This document shows positions 44,740 through 57,000 of a DNA stretch of 64,000 bases, piece after piece. Below the pieces are notes generated by a model that did not search any database, was not told the origin of the DNA, and saw nothing but the letters and a program-made list of their open reading frames with translations. The stretch comes from Macrostomum hystrix (taxonomy: Eukaryota > Platyhelminthes > Macrostomidae): the NCBI GenBank assembly GCA_950097015.1, contig CATNEN010000025.1:9641800-9705799 (forward strand). The letters are read 5' to 3'. Position 1 is the first letter of the stretch. Every line of letters starts with the position of its first letter. The translations under genes and the position numbers were made by a program.

Positions 44740-46631
44740 CCCTGCTGCTATTGAAACCATTGGTAGGACACCGACCCCGGTGAATAGTCGCTAGCTTTAA
44801 ATTCCTCACGCTCCAGCTAGGACATTCATTTTATTACACTAACGAATTTTAAATGAATAGAGATGATAAACTTAGGGATTTGACTAAATCAATGAAGTAT
44901 GTAACAAGAAGAAAACTCTAAAGCCTGCGGACAGGTCGCTGACTAGCTATTGCAATTTGTAACAGAGTATGATGAGCTGACATTAATAATTGTATTCAGA
45001 AATGGACTACAAGTCAAAAAACTAAAAAATACCCAGCGGGAAAGCCTACCTCGAATCTAGCTGAATGTAACTCTAGTTTTTAGGATAGGCTTGAATTTTC
45101 TTTTTAGTGCACCAAAGATGCTTTTTGCATCAAAATCATGCACCAAAAAAATCGTTCAGTTTCAGAAAAATCGGCCAAACAAAAGTTTATCTTAAAATAG
45201 CAAGAATAAGTCTAGTTATATTCTAGCTACATAGTGTCGTTTTTTCGAGAAAAATATTTTTGTTTTAAATTATTTTTATAGCACAGAATAACAAAACTTT
45301 ACAATAATATTTTTGTTCTTACGCGAAACAAAGTCTGGGTTGTAAAATAGCAATCTCTTAATTAAGTATGATAATTAAAAAGAAAAAAGTGAAACGTCTT
45401 ACCATTGGTACAGTCCATTTTTTAACTTTTCTTGTGTTCTCGCGCGCCGACTAACTAGCAAGCCTACATTTTATACTATAGATTTGACTGGTTCCTAAGT
45501 CTCGCTTTTTTAGTGGAAATTACCAAGGTACGGAAATGTTAAAACCTCTATCAGAACGTTTACAACTCTTATGTGTTTCTTTCTCATTTTGAACTTTTTA
45601 TTATTACTTATTTCGATACAGCAATTATGTACAATATAATGTTGTAGGTAATGCTATTGTAGCTATTTAGCTGGTCAATCAAAGCACTTTGCTGAGTTTT
45701 TTTAATCAGAATATACATTTCAACGAGCTAAGCTAATATACAAATAAACGAAAATATACAAATCAGTTACTTTTAAAGTATTTCGAGTTAGTGGCGTGAC
45801 ATTTTTTTAAAGAAATGTTTATTTAAATTGAAATTTTTTAAGAAAATAGATTATAAATTGTATTAGGAATTTAAGGGATTTAGTTTCATTAATTTTAACT
45901 CTTCAAAAAATACACAAAGTAGAAACTCAATTTATTTTATGCATTGATCCCAGGAAGGAAGTATTAGAGCAAACAAAAAGCTGTTGCTAATATAGCTATC
46001 CAACCCTTTTCCTGAATTCAAAAGGAAATCAATAAAAAATTTGAAATCTTTGAAAGTGAAGTATCCAAACTTCTTTTGTCAAAAGTGATGACCAGAAAAA
46101 CAATTCTCTTTTAGCTTAGCATCAATTTAATATAACTGATATATGTACACTATATACATTTTTTGATAAGGTAGACTTAAAATATTTGAAATATTAAGTT
46201 AATTGAGTTGCTTTCATTTATCCATTTCTACCATTATAACAGGCCTAGGATAATAAAAAATTAATTCTTTAATAACGCTTTTATATTCATTGACGCTGAC
46301 TCGCGCTGACTCACTTTTTTATGGAAATCAAATATAATTATTCATGTACAACTTAGTAGTCTAGCCTTTTCACTAGAATTCATGATGCAATAATTATTGG
46401 AATCGGCATTCAGCCAGCCAAGAATTTAACCTTATTTGGCCTCTCATTAATGCATTAGGCAAACTCGTTTTTCGAATATTTAATACCTTTAGAATAAAGG
46501 CACATTGTCAAGACAAGACAATGTCAAGGTGTCTTGCGAGTAACATTTGGACTGTTTAGAAAAAAACACGATCAATTTTGGTTGAGGCATGCAGCCTGTA
46601 GAGCGACGTTCGACAAACAGACAGACAGACT
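44740..46631. other. non-coding, no gene seen
   Basis: AT-rich, without a plausible exon. It ends in an ACAGACAGACAGAC run (46615-46632). Confidence 0.4.
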
Positions 46632-46665
46632 TTAGAGATTTAGTATAGGTGGATGGATGGACTAG
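46632..46665 (+). repeat. orphan LINE 3' tail
   Basis: AGAGATTTAGTATAGGTGG followed by GGATGGAT matches the sequence at 47481, 3' of the LINE remnant. It probably marks the 3' end of an older, largely lost copy of the same family. Confidence 0.5.
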
Positions 46666-46784
46666 CAATTTTAGCCACCTCTTTAGCGGAAACCGGATTT
46701 TTGGATCTATAAATTCCCTCCTTTTTCAAGGTAGGCCTAAAGTACGCTAATAAACACATCAAAATATTTTTATGGTTTCATTTA

Positions 46785-47261
46785 GTGACACTAGATCGCA
46801 GCCAGCGAACCCGCTCGGACTCCATCATTTTTAAGTTATTAGCAGACCCAACTCTTATCTCTTATTCTAATTTTAAGCAATATTATTCAGACGATAAATA
46901 TGTAAAAGAAATGTTACCCGGAGTTGAGACGACTCTATCCTCGTTTAGACTAGGAAACCATAAGCTAGCTTGAGAAACATTGCGAGCTGCCAGACAGAAA
47001 GTTCCCTATGAGAATAGATTATTTAGTAAGTGCAAAATTAAAGTGGAAAACGAGGTCCAGTTCTTATTCAAGTGCAGTTGGAATACTCGTAGTTATAGCT
47101 CATCACGTTCGAATTTCGATAAGAAAATTTCAGGGCGTGAAACTCCTAATTTCACGTCCCTAACAGCAGAAGAAAAATCTAACCACATATTGGCGGCACA
47201 AGACGACAGGGAAACCTCTGAAGCACTGGCAAACTACATCGTCAAGAAACATGAAAAATAA
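46785..47261 (+). pseudogene. non-LTR retrotransposon C-terminal domain remnant
   Basis: The plus-strand frame reads LSSFRLGNHKLA, stop (TGA at 46974), ETLRAARQKVPYENRLFSKC and ENEVQFLFKC, then a helical tail to a stop at 47261. This is the cysteine/histidine region at the end of many LINE polymerases (R-x-G-x-H-x-L..R-x-C-x-x-C..E-N/D-E-x-H-F-L-x-x-C), with the usual His before FL replaced by Gln. The reverse transcriptase core is missing, so this is a 5'-truncated, dead copy. Confidence 0.65.
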
Positions 47262-47680
47262 GATAACAGCTGCCCTGAAGCAGCTAACATTTAAATGGCA
47301 ATCAGGACGATTTATGAATAGTTCTTCTTGTTCTTCGCTGAAATGGGGGCGAACCTTGCTTAAGGGGGGCATTGGTTCTATTCTTAAGAGGGGCATTGTT
47401 GGTTCTCTGCAATTGGGGGCATTGGTTTTCTGCTAAAGATAAATTATTTCTTACTAGTATCACTTACATTTACTAATTAGAGATTTAGTAAAGGTGGGTG
47501 GATGGATGGATAGGTGGGTTTTTTATTACTATTACTACTACTGTTGCGTAGTAGTATCGAAGTAATATCGAAGTAGGCTTACTAGGAGCAATACAAGATG
47601 TACTTTATGAGGCACAAACTTTTGCATCCTAACATCATAAATCTAATTTTTGAATTCTGTTTCAGAACTGAAAGCTTAAC
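47262..47680. other. LINE 3' end and upstream region of the glycoprotein gene
   Basis: GGGGGCATTGGTT repeats (47340-47425), then AGAGATTTAGTAAAGGTGGG with a GGATGGAT run (47481-47515). A CTGTTTCAG acceptor-like site at about 47657-47665 precedes the glycoprotein ATG by 16 bp, hinting at a 5' leader intron. Confidence 0.4.
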
Positions 47681-50600
47681 ATGACTACAAAGCTGAGCTC
47701 ATTACTCGTTATTTCTCTGCTGCTGATCGGTAAGTTAAGTGGCTTGTTCGTTTAGGTTACATAATGATATTGATTATTAATTATATTCGCTGATTACACT
47801 TGCCCGTTGGAGCTACATGTGCAACACAGCACAGCCGTAGCTATTGCGCGGCTCATCTGAAGGCAGCATGCAGCTGTTCAGTCCATGGACCGGGGGCCAC
47901 ACCTACCCTCAATTACCAGCTAGTACCCGTTTAACAGCTGGGTGAACTGAAGCAATGCTGAGTGAGTTGTCCTGCTAATGGACACGAATTGTTCCAGCGA
48001 AGGCGGAATCGAACCCCCGACCTTCAAGTCGATTAGTTTGAGAAAACCACTAGGCTACAAACCCTGATTTCATATAATTTTATTTAAAATCTGTACTATT
48101 TATTCTTTATTAATCATTGTCAGATACTGCCAGGTCTAGAGAATGGCACTGCCTAAACAACGCACGGCGCGAAGACCCCGTCGAAATTGGAGACATCAAC
48201 GCGATGATGGTGAGTAGTATGTTGCAAACGGCCTTTATCGACCAGAAGATAAGAAATCCTTAGATTAAAGGATACTTATGTACTGAGTACGTAAGCGATG
48301 CCTTAAGAATAGCCAAGTAGGCGAGTTTTATTAGCACCCAGTTGTGTCAGATTTGCAGCCAATGACAATAGACTGCGCTTTCAAAGGCTGTGTGCCTGTA
48401 CGTGGACTGAGGAGGCCGCGACTCCCCACAAAAGTTTTTATCCGAGCTAATGCTGGCACTAGTTATATAGATGGCTAAATATGAAGAAAATGCTATTTAA
48501 ACGACTTGCTCAACCTCCAAGACACATTTAGCTTCTATTCGTGCGGTTCTATCCAGTCAGCTGCAAGGAGCCAGGATAAAATAAAGCTGCGTCTGCTGTT
48601 TCAGGTGATGACGTATGTCCGAGGTGATCCGGGCTATAGGAAGAACCTGGAGTGCGGGTATCTTCTGAGCGTGATCAACTATGACCAGCCCAGACAGATG
48701 TACATTGACGTGCCCGTGGTGGACTTTGACAACAATACTGACCCGTTTTGCAACAAAACGGACGTGTTCAGCTTCTGGCATAAGTACAACGAGAGTGAGT
48801 GGCTTGGCTTAAGACAAAAGTTTCCTCTAAGTTTCCTCTCAACCCTCGACAATTCAACACTCCTATCAAGGAGAAATCATTTATAGTAATTCAACTAAAA
48901 CTCCGAGTCACAGAGTAATTTCGTCGGCTTTCGATGCAAATTAAAACTCTAACGTGGAAGTACAAGCAGGCAATGTGTGACTTTTTATTAAGGAAAATGT
49001 GGTGCTTTCGTTTTGGCTTTACGAGTGTAATTTTATTACTCTATAAATATTGCGAACATCTCTAATTTTTATTGAGAGATTAATTATTATTTACAACAGC
49101 TGCTATCAGCCGACTGCACACATTTCAGCTGCTTGGCGGCGGGAGTCCTGGTGCAGTGAATCGTCCGTGTCACGCAGTTTCCGATTCTTGCCGTTCAGGC
49201 AGCAAATAATCAACTTGTGGGACTCGTGAGTAGCACTGCAGCTTTTTACTGAGCTCTCATATCAGAATGCGAGTTGAGACCCTGCTGCCTCACTTACCAC
49301 TTCACTCTGCAGGTCGTACTACCTGACTGCGCAATTCCGGTCTGACAATGAGCAAGTCCGTTCCGATGCCAAGGGATTGCAGTTGGATGCGTGGGCGCTG
49401 GACCCAAAATTTTGCCACTTGAAAATGATGGATCTCGATAACTACTGCTACCTGGTCACTCCTGAGAATGTGTCGCTAGCTCAATCCAATCAGGTTGGAA
49501 AACTCTACCTCGGCAACATTTTCACTGTCCGAAACGCCTCTTCTGGCCGGGATATCTTAGACTTTCTGCGCAGATTCTCTGAGAGAAGTACGCATTTCTT
49601 TTTTGAATTTCTGATGAGGATATTTTTGCTCAATTGTGCTCAATCTTGTCACCTCTTTGCGCTTCCCTCAGACAAAGCCAGGAAAGACGAGTATCCATAC
49701 GAGTCGCCACTGGCCCTGACTAATCTCAGAGTGTGGACCGGCTACTTTGTGAACGAATCCTCCTTCAGCGAGGAGGACCCGGTCATGTTTTACTCAGATC
49801 CGATAGACGACTGCATTGTCAAGCAAGTGAAAGTGTGAGTGCTGCTTCTCTATCCCGAGTCTAGTCTAAAGGATATTGTAAATATCAATGGTTTAGAATG
49901 TCAATTATTCGATTTCAGGACTCGTGAGATTTTGACCGGCTGTAATAAAAACCCAGCGCCTGTAGCCCTTAATTGGCTTAGCAACGGCAGCGTGCATTTT
50001 TGCTGTGTGCCAGGCAACGATTCGATGCCAGCTCTGATCCAGTTCAGCCAGATTCCTAAAACCAAGGGCGACCTGCACCCGCAGCTGTTCCGCACCTGCG
50101 ACATCGCGCCGCCAACAACGACAACTACAGCGCCGCCAACAACGACTACGACTCCGGAACCAACGACAACTACAGCGCCGCCAACAACGACTACGACTCC
50201 GGAACCAACGACAACTACAGCGCCGCCAACAACGACTACGACTCCGGAACCAACGACAACTACAGCGCCGCCAACAGCGACCACGACTCCGGAACCAACG
50301 ACAACTACAGCGCCGCCAACAACGACTACGACTCCGGAACCAACGAAAACTACAGCGCCGCAAACAACGACTACGACTCCGGAACCAACGAAAACTACAG
50401 CGCCGCCAACAACGACTACGACTCCGGAACCAACGACAACTACAGCGCCGCCAACAGCGACCACGACTCCGGAACCAACGACAACTACAGCGCCGCCAAC
50501 AACGACTACGACTCCGGAACCAACGACAACTACAGCGCCGCCAACAACGACTACGACTCCGGAACCAACGACAACTACAGCGCCGCCAACAACGACTACG

Positions 50601-51887
50601 ACTCCGGAACCAACGACAACTACAGCGCCGCCAACAACGACTACGACTCCGGAACCAACGACAACTACAGCGCCGCCAACAGCGACCACGACTCCGGAAC
50701 CAACGAAAACTACAGCGCCGCAAACAACGACTACGACTCCGGAACCAACGACAACTACAGCGCCGCAAACAACGACTACGACTCCGGAACCAACGACAAC
50801 TACAGCGCCGCCAACAACGACTACGACTCCGGAACCAACGACAACTACAGCGCCGCCAACAACGACTACGACTCCGGAACCAACGACAACTACAGCGCCG
50901 CCAACAGCGACCACGACTCCGGAACCAACGACAACTACAGCGCCGCCAACAACGACTACGACTCCGGAACCAACGACAACTACAGCGCCGCCAACAACGA
51001 CTACGACTCCGGAACCAACGACAACTACAGCGCCGCCAACAACGACTACGACTCCGGAACCAACGACAACTACAGCGCCGCCAACAACGACTACGACTCC
51101 GGAACCAACGAAAACTACAGCGCCGCCAACAACGACTACGACTCCGGAACCAACGACAACTACAGCGCCGCCAACAACGACTACGACTCCGGAACCAACG
51201 ACAACTACAGCGCCGCCAACAACGACTACGACTCCGGAACCAACGACAACTACAGCGCCGCCAACAACGACTATGACTCCGGAACCAACGACAACTACAG
51301 CGCCGCCAACAACGACTACGACTCCGGAACCAACGACAACTACAGCGCCGCCAACAACGACTACGACTCCGGAACCAACGACAACTACAGCGCCGCCAAC
51401 AACGACTACGACTCCGGAACCAACGACAACTACAGCGCCGCCAACAACGACTACGACTCCGGAACCAACGACAACTACAGCGCCGCCAACAACGACTACG
51501 ACTCCGGAACCAACGACAACTACAGCGCCGCCAACAACGACTACGACTCCGGAACCAACGACAACTACAGCGCCGCCAACAACGACTACGACTCCGGAAC
51601 CAACGAAAACTACAGCGCCGCAAACAACGACTACGACTCCGGAACCAACGACAACTACAGCGCCGCCAACAACGACTACGACTCCGGAACCAACGACAAC
51701 TACAGCGCCGCCAACAACGACTACGACTCCGGAACCAACGACAACTACAGCGCCGCCAACAACGACTACGACTCCGGAACCAACGACAACTACAGCGCCG
51801 CCACCAATCAGAGCAGTGCCGTCAGCGGCAATACTATCATTATTATTGATTTTGTTGTTGCCCTTGTTATCATCGTGGCTATTGTGA
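47681..51887 (+). CDS. secreted or membrane-anchored glycoprotein with Thr/Pro-rich mucin-like stalk (seven exons)
   Basis: Exons 47681-47729, 48124-48209, 48605-48794, 49129-49225, 49313-49587, 49672-49834 and 49919-51887. All junctions are GT..AG and in phase, giving 942 residues. Exon 1 encodes a signal peptide (SSLLVISLLL core). The ectodomain (~290 residues) has many Cys and at least eight N-glycosylation sequons (NNT, NKT, NET, NVS, NAS, NES, NGS, NDS), and no family I recognise. The stalk is about 37 copies of a 15-residue repeat, PTTTTTPEPTTTTAP, with a few A/K/Q variants, a likely O-glycosylated mucin domain. The C-terminus is a small-residue patch (AVPSAA) and a Leu-rich hydrophobic end, as for GPI anchoring. 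One frame over, a better membrane helix with a cytoplasmic tail is encoded (stop at 51952). A surface protein is likely. Function is unknown. Confidence 0.8.
47791..48067 (-). mobile_element. tRNA-derived SINE inside intron 1 of the glycoprotein gene
   Basis: Read on the minus strand the head (from 48067) has an A-box-like TAGCCTAGTGG and a canonical B box GGTTCGATTCC, spaced as in tRNA genes. A body follows (CTCACTCAGCATTGCTTCAG, then CACCCAGCTGTTAAACGGGT and GGTCCATGGACTGAACAGCTG) and a tail to 47791. The 3' half recurs at 30635-30780. Confidence 0.75.
50108..51805 (+). repeat. 45-bp coding tandem repeat, about 37 units
   Basis: Units of 45 bp encode PTTTTTPEPTTTTAP. Variants (ACAACG to ACAGCG; ACGACA to ACGAAA; CCGCCA to CCGCAA) recur in the same combinations in several places, showing that multi-unit blocks were duplicated. 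The length is likely variable between individuals. Confidence 0.92.
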
Positions 51888-51952
51888 TCGGTGTCGTTGT
51901 CTACTTTAGTCGTCAAAGAGGACAGCAGCCGCCATCAACTAATGGGGACTAG

Positions 51953-53540
51953 CCGCCACTGCGGGGTAATCAGAAGGTGAAAAAAAGCCAGAAGCCGCTA
52001 CTGGGGACGAACACTCGGGATTTCAAAAGCGATAGAAACGCTGTGGCTAAGAGTGTCGGCTTGACTGTGGACAATGTCGAAGGCACTTTCTGAAGTCTGT
52101 TTGGTGGGCGCTTTTACTCATAATTTTGCATTGGCTAACAGCGTTGCTTAATTTAGTTTTGTTTTTAAAGACAAAAATGTTTTTACGATCGCTTATTCAC
52201 GGTCTGCGAAGGAAGGAAAACCGAAATTGTCATTTTTCTGTTTTCATTTGAAATCTAAAATAATCGGTAATGCATGCTGAAGAAGCAGAAGTGCCCCATT
52301 GTCAGTCGACCTTTCGAACCCCCGCGCGTGCGCGTATCTAGCTTGTAATTGCGATCCCCGCGACCCAGTTCCTGTATTCCCATGTTTTATTTCTCTGTTT
52401 AGTAGTAATTGGTGATGGAGCTAATGATATATTGATAAGGTTCCGCAATTAAATTTATGTTTCCCGAACATAGAATCCTTTTCCCCGGATTCCTATGGTT
52501 CGAAATCCCCCATTCCCGGATCATTAATTGGTTAACTTGACTTGCTACATATCGAATTAAAGTAAGGATGCGAGAGGAAGCAGTCTATCTATTTGTGTGG
52601 TTATTATTATCATTAGTTAGAGGTTAGGATATAATTCTCCATCCTCAATACCGTTTTCTGATTGTTAGTTGTTAGATTGTTTCGTAATTGATTGTAGTAA
52701 TTTGTCTGCAGCAATATATTTGAAGCAATACCTGTCTTTAATTTCACTATTCTAATTATACGTTCCTTAAATATTTGGGCTTAAGTATTGCAGTGTCTGT
52801 TATTAATGCTTCAGATAACAGCTGTTGTATCTTAAATAACTGACGCAACGGAGATTCAGATTTGTTAGACTTAGAGTAATAAGGAAAACACGCCGACAGG
52901 CGGCACTCGGCAGGCAGACGAATAGGAGTGTGTATTTGATATATTATAGCAATAGCCGTACGATATACGCATGAGTGCAGAGGTCGGGGCTTTTATTTAT
53001 AGGCCCAAAGGCGTGGGGAGAGAGCATTCTAGAAAGTTACTAAAAATAGACTACGCGGGAAAGTTCTGGAACCAGTGATGGACTTAACGCCTTACGACAA
53101 AGAATAGAAATTTCTGGAAAGTTCGGCCAATCGGCAATTTAATGGCCGATTTATAATATTTGTGAAGTTAAAATAGGAGGCCGCATCAAGAAAAAGATGT
53201 AGCTAGTTTAACCTGTCCTCAGGTGACGGCAATTCTTTCGGACTGTTCTAGACCTAGTGCCATGGCCATAGTATTCGCTATACCATTATCTTAGTTCCTT
53301 TCAGTTTAGGCTCTTTAGGTTCTTTAGCTTCTCAGTGCAGCTTTTTCGAAACAATTGCAACTAGTTAGCTGATTTAAAAGTAAGCTAGTCATTTTGATCA
53401 AATCAAAATGCAAAAGTACTGAGAACACGTCTAGTCCTTTATAAAGCAGAGCTGCGGAGCATGCTCCATTTTATCTAAGATTGCAATCTCTGCTTGAACA
53501 AACACATGGGCAACGTTGCGAACACGTTGTCGGGCCATTG
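51953..53540. other. 3' region of the glycoprotein gene and non-coding DNA
   Basis: It contains the likely 3' untranslated region. At 52890-53200 there is a GC-richer patch with TTTATTTATAGGCCC that could be LTR debris, but no partner was found. No gene seen. Confidence 0.35.
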
Positions 53541-53544
53541 TCAT

Positions 53545-53810
53545 GTTCCTGTGCCGCATCGCCAAGATCACCAAACTGAGCAGCGTCACTCTCAGGATGC
53601 TGTACAGGGCCTACGGTGAGAGTGCTCTCACCTACGGCGCCCCAATCTTGACTCTGATCTGCGTCACCAACCAGATCAAGCTGCAAAAGATCTAAACCCT
53701 TGCTCTGCGCATCTGCTATGGTGTGCCTTCTTACCTGAGCACCGAATACCTTCACAAACTGGCCGACATCCCAATGCTCTCAGCCAGAGAAAGCAGCTCG
53801 GTGTGGCCTG
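53545..53810 (+). pseudogene. LINE reverse transcriptase C-terminal remnant
   Basis: The plus frame reads RMLYRAYGESALTYGAPI, then KLQKI, stop (53693), TLALRICYGVPSYLS and HKLADIPMLSARE. This matches the conserved region after the RT in Jockey/CR1-type LINEs (lY..yi.p.l.YG.p..kLq..Qn.alr...G.p..h...). A stop codon replaces the usual Gln. It is GC-richer than its flanks and truncated at both ends. Confidence 0.65.
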
Positions 53811-53870
53811 CATGCATGCCTTTTTATTTCAATTTTTAATTCAATTTTTCAATTTTTATTAGATCCCTTC

Positions 53871-54054
53871 TGTGATAGCGTGGGTCTGCTCAGTTGTTCC
53901 GCTCAAAGTAATGTACAGTGCAGGTGTACACCTGCACGCGCGCGTGTGATTGGCTGACGCTTTGTCAGACAACCTTTATTGTTGGCCAGCTATAAAGTTA
54001 AATAAAAGCCTCTGCCATTGGGGGGGGACTTACCCCCGAAGTGGAGTTTTCACA
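53871..54054 (+). repeat. 5' LTR of the gypsy element
   Basis: 184 bp, TG..CA. It contains the palindromic GTGCAGGTGTACACCTGCAC, a TATAAAG box (about 53990) and AATAAAAG (about 54000) as a combined promoter and polyadenylation region. Confidence 0.93.
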
Positions 54055-54055
54055 G

Positions 54056-54074
54056 TGGCGACTAGACTGAAACG
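54056..54074 (+). promoter_or_regulatory. primer-binding site of the gypsy element
   Basis: TGGCGACTAGACTGAAACG begins one base after the LTR end. The TGGCGAC start is usual for tRNA-primed gypsy elements. The priming tRNA was not identified. Confidence 0.7.
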
Positions 54075-54085
54075 ATCCTGCGCAA

Positions 54086-57000
54086 ATGAGTAGTGCAAGT
54101 GCACTAGAGCTTGTCGGCCCATACGAAGAAGGCTCTGAGCCGTGGCATATGTACCAAGCAAGGTTAGAACAATATTTTGTTGCCAATGACGTCACTGAGG
54201 AAGCAAAAAAACGAGCGATTCTGCTGAGTTCATGCGGCAAGAAAGTTTTCCATCTGGCCTTCAGTCTTCTGTCTCCTGAACAGCCATCAGCCAAGAGCTA
54301 CACCGAAATTTGCGATGCACTGAAGAGCCATTTTGAGCCTGAGGAGTCCGAGATCGTCCATCGTTACCGGTTCTACACCAGAAATCGCAGGGAAGGTGAG
54401 GGCGTCGCTGACTTCGTCGCAGACCTCCGAGACCTGGCTCGCGACTGCAAGTTCGGTGAAAGCCTGACTTCAATGCTTCGCGACAGGCTGGTGCTGGGAA
54501 TCAACAACGACGGTGCTCAGCGGCGGCTGCTGGCCGAGCCCGATCTCACTCTAGCGAAGGCATTGAAGCTGGCCCTGGCCCACGAGTCCGCCACCAAGGG
54601 CTGCCAACTGGTGTCGGGAGCGAGTAAGCCAGATCCATTCAGTCAGGAGTCCGTCAGCATTGTCAAGCAACAGCAGAAGTCGTCTTCGACAAGGAAGTGC
54701 TTCAGGTGCCTGTCAACGAGGCATCTCGCTAATAAGTGCCCGTTCGCCACCCAGAAGTGCTACAAGTGCTCAAAGACCGGCCACACTGCGGCTGCCTGCA
54801 AATCCCAGTCGAAGGACGATAGAAGAGAGGCTCTGCAGATGCAGGACGGCGAGGAAAAAGACAGCTGCGAGGAGGAAACAGCCCACTCTCTGTACCAGCT
54901 GTCCGGCAAGAATCGGTATCGAAGGTGCCGCCAATTACAACGATGGTGCGCATCAATGGCCGACCTGTTGTCATGGAAGTGGACACTGGAGCCTCCGTGT
55001 CCCTTGTATCCTCGAAGACCTACAGGACCGTGCTCAACTCGCAGCCAGCACTGCAGCCTGCGTCCGTGCAGCTGCGAACATACTCCGGTGAGAAAGTGCC
55101 AATTGAAGGCTGCATCTGTGTTGCGGTGGAAGCTGCTGAAGCACCGCCAAAGACACTCAGCCTCCTTGTGGTTGCCGGCTGCGGATCCGACCTGCTCGGA
55201 AGAGACTGGCTGTCCGAGTTGCGGCTCGACTGGAGATCAATCAAGCAGGTGGCAGCTGCTCTTGAGGTGTCGCCCAGACTACAGCAGCTGCTCGACAAGT
55301 ACAGCGATGTTTTTTTTGCCTGAGCTAGGGAAGTACAACGGACCGCCAGTGAGTTTGAATATGAGACCCGATGCTCAACCTCGCTTTATGAAGGCCAGGA
55401 ATCTCCCCTTTGCTTTGAAGGACAAGGTGGAGAGCCAACTGAACCGCGAGATCGAACAAGGAATCCTGGTGCCCGTGCAGCACTCCGAGTACGCATCGCC
55501 GGTGGTGCCAGTGCTCAAGTCCGACGGCTCTGTGAGGGTCTGCGCCGACTTCAAGCAGACATTCAACCCGAACGTGGAGCCCGACTCGTATCCTCTGCCG
55601 CGGATTGAAGAGCTGTTCGCGAAGCTGACTGGTGGGCGGCTCTTCACTAAGCTCGACTTGTCACAGGCGTACATGCAGCTGCCACTCGATGAGGCCTCCC
55701 AGAGGGTGTGCACAATCAACACTCACAAAGGGCTGCTTAGGTATACGCGGCTGCCCTTCGGTGTCTCGCCAGCGGTCGGAATTTTTCAGCGCCGGATGGA
55801 CTGCTTGCTGCAAGGAATCACCAACACCGCCTGCTTCATCGATGACCTCATCATCACCGGGAAGGACGACAGCAGTCATCTGAACTCCCTGGAGCAGGTT
55901 CTGGAGAAGCTGAGCCAGAGCGGCCTCCGGTGCAAGCTGGAGAAGTGCCAGTTCATGCAGACGAGCATCAGTTATCTCGGTCACCGCATCGATGCCGACG
56001 GCCTGCACCCGATCAAAGACAAGGTCGAGGCAATCGTCAGCGCTCCAGCTCCCAAGGACGCAACTCAGCTGCGCAGTTTCCTAGGCATGGTGAACTACTA
56101 TGGCAAGTTTCTGCCTAAATTGTCTCAAGTCCTGGCTCCGCTGCACCTGCTGCTGCGCGAGCAACACCGCTGGAACTGGGGCGCTGCTCAGAACGCCGCT
56201 TTCGAGAAGTGCAAGACACTGCTGTCCTCGGCTCCGGTATTGGCGCACTTTGACCCGAGCAAAGACCTGCTGCTCGAGTGCGACGCGTCCCCCTACGGTC
56301 TGGGGGCGGTCATCAGCCACAGGATCGATGGAGCTATCCGGCCTGTGGCCTTTGCCTCGCGTACGTTGCACGACGCTGAGAAAAACTACTCACAGCTCGA
56401 GAAGGAAGCCCTCGCGATAGTGTTTGCGGTTAAGAAGTTCAACGCGTACCTGTTCGGCCGCCATTTCTGCTGGTGAGTGACCACAAACCTCTGCTGGCTG
56501 AGAACAAGGCCGTGCCGACCCTGGCATCCGGAAGAATTCAGAGGTGGGCTCTGCTGCTGTCTGGCTATAACTACCGCATGGTTCACCGAGCCGGAGCCTC
56601 ACTGCTGTGCGCCGATGCCTTGAGTCGCCTGCCGCTGCCCGACAAGCCGGCGACTGTCCCGAAGCTGGCAGAGCTGGTCATGCTGATGGACCACCTGGAT
56701 GATGGACCTGTCACGGCAGCTCAGATACGCGGCCTGACTCGAAGGGATCCTACGCTTGCCCGAGCTCTGCACTTCACGCAGATTGGCTGGCCAGAGCGGG
56801 TCAGTGACGATCTGCTGCCATACTCCAAGAGAGCGGCTGAGCTCAGTGCGCAAGACGGCTGTCTCCTGTGGGGCGCTCGAGTGGTGGTCCCGGTTGGAGC
56901 GCGAGCTGCTCTGCTCCAGGTGCTGCATCAAGGTCATGCGGGGGCGTCTCGCATGAAGACGTTAGCCCGGGGTTATTTCTGGTGGCCAGGATTAGACTCG

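Noticed and set aside
49901..51916. Long minus-strand frames (Val/Gly-rich and Cys/Arg-rich) opposite the Thr/Pro stalk
   Set aside because: They are shadows of the 45-bp coding repeat. The plus-strand frame continues six in-phase exons with a signal peptide.
55305..55325. Run of eight T at the protease-RT joint as a programmed frameshift site
   Set aside because: A single-base length change in the run explains the shift equally well, the other breaks nearby are plainly mutational, and gypsy pol normally has no shift at this point.
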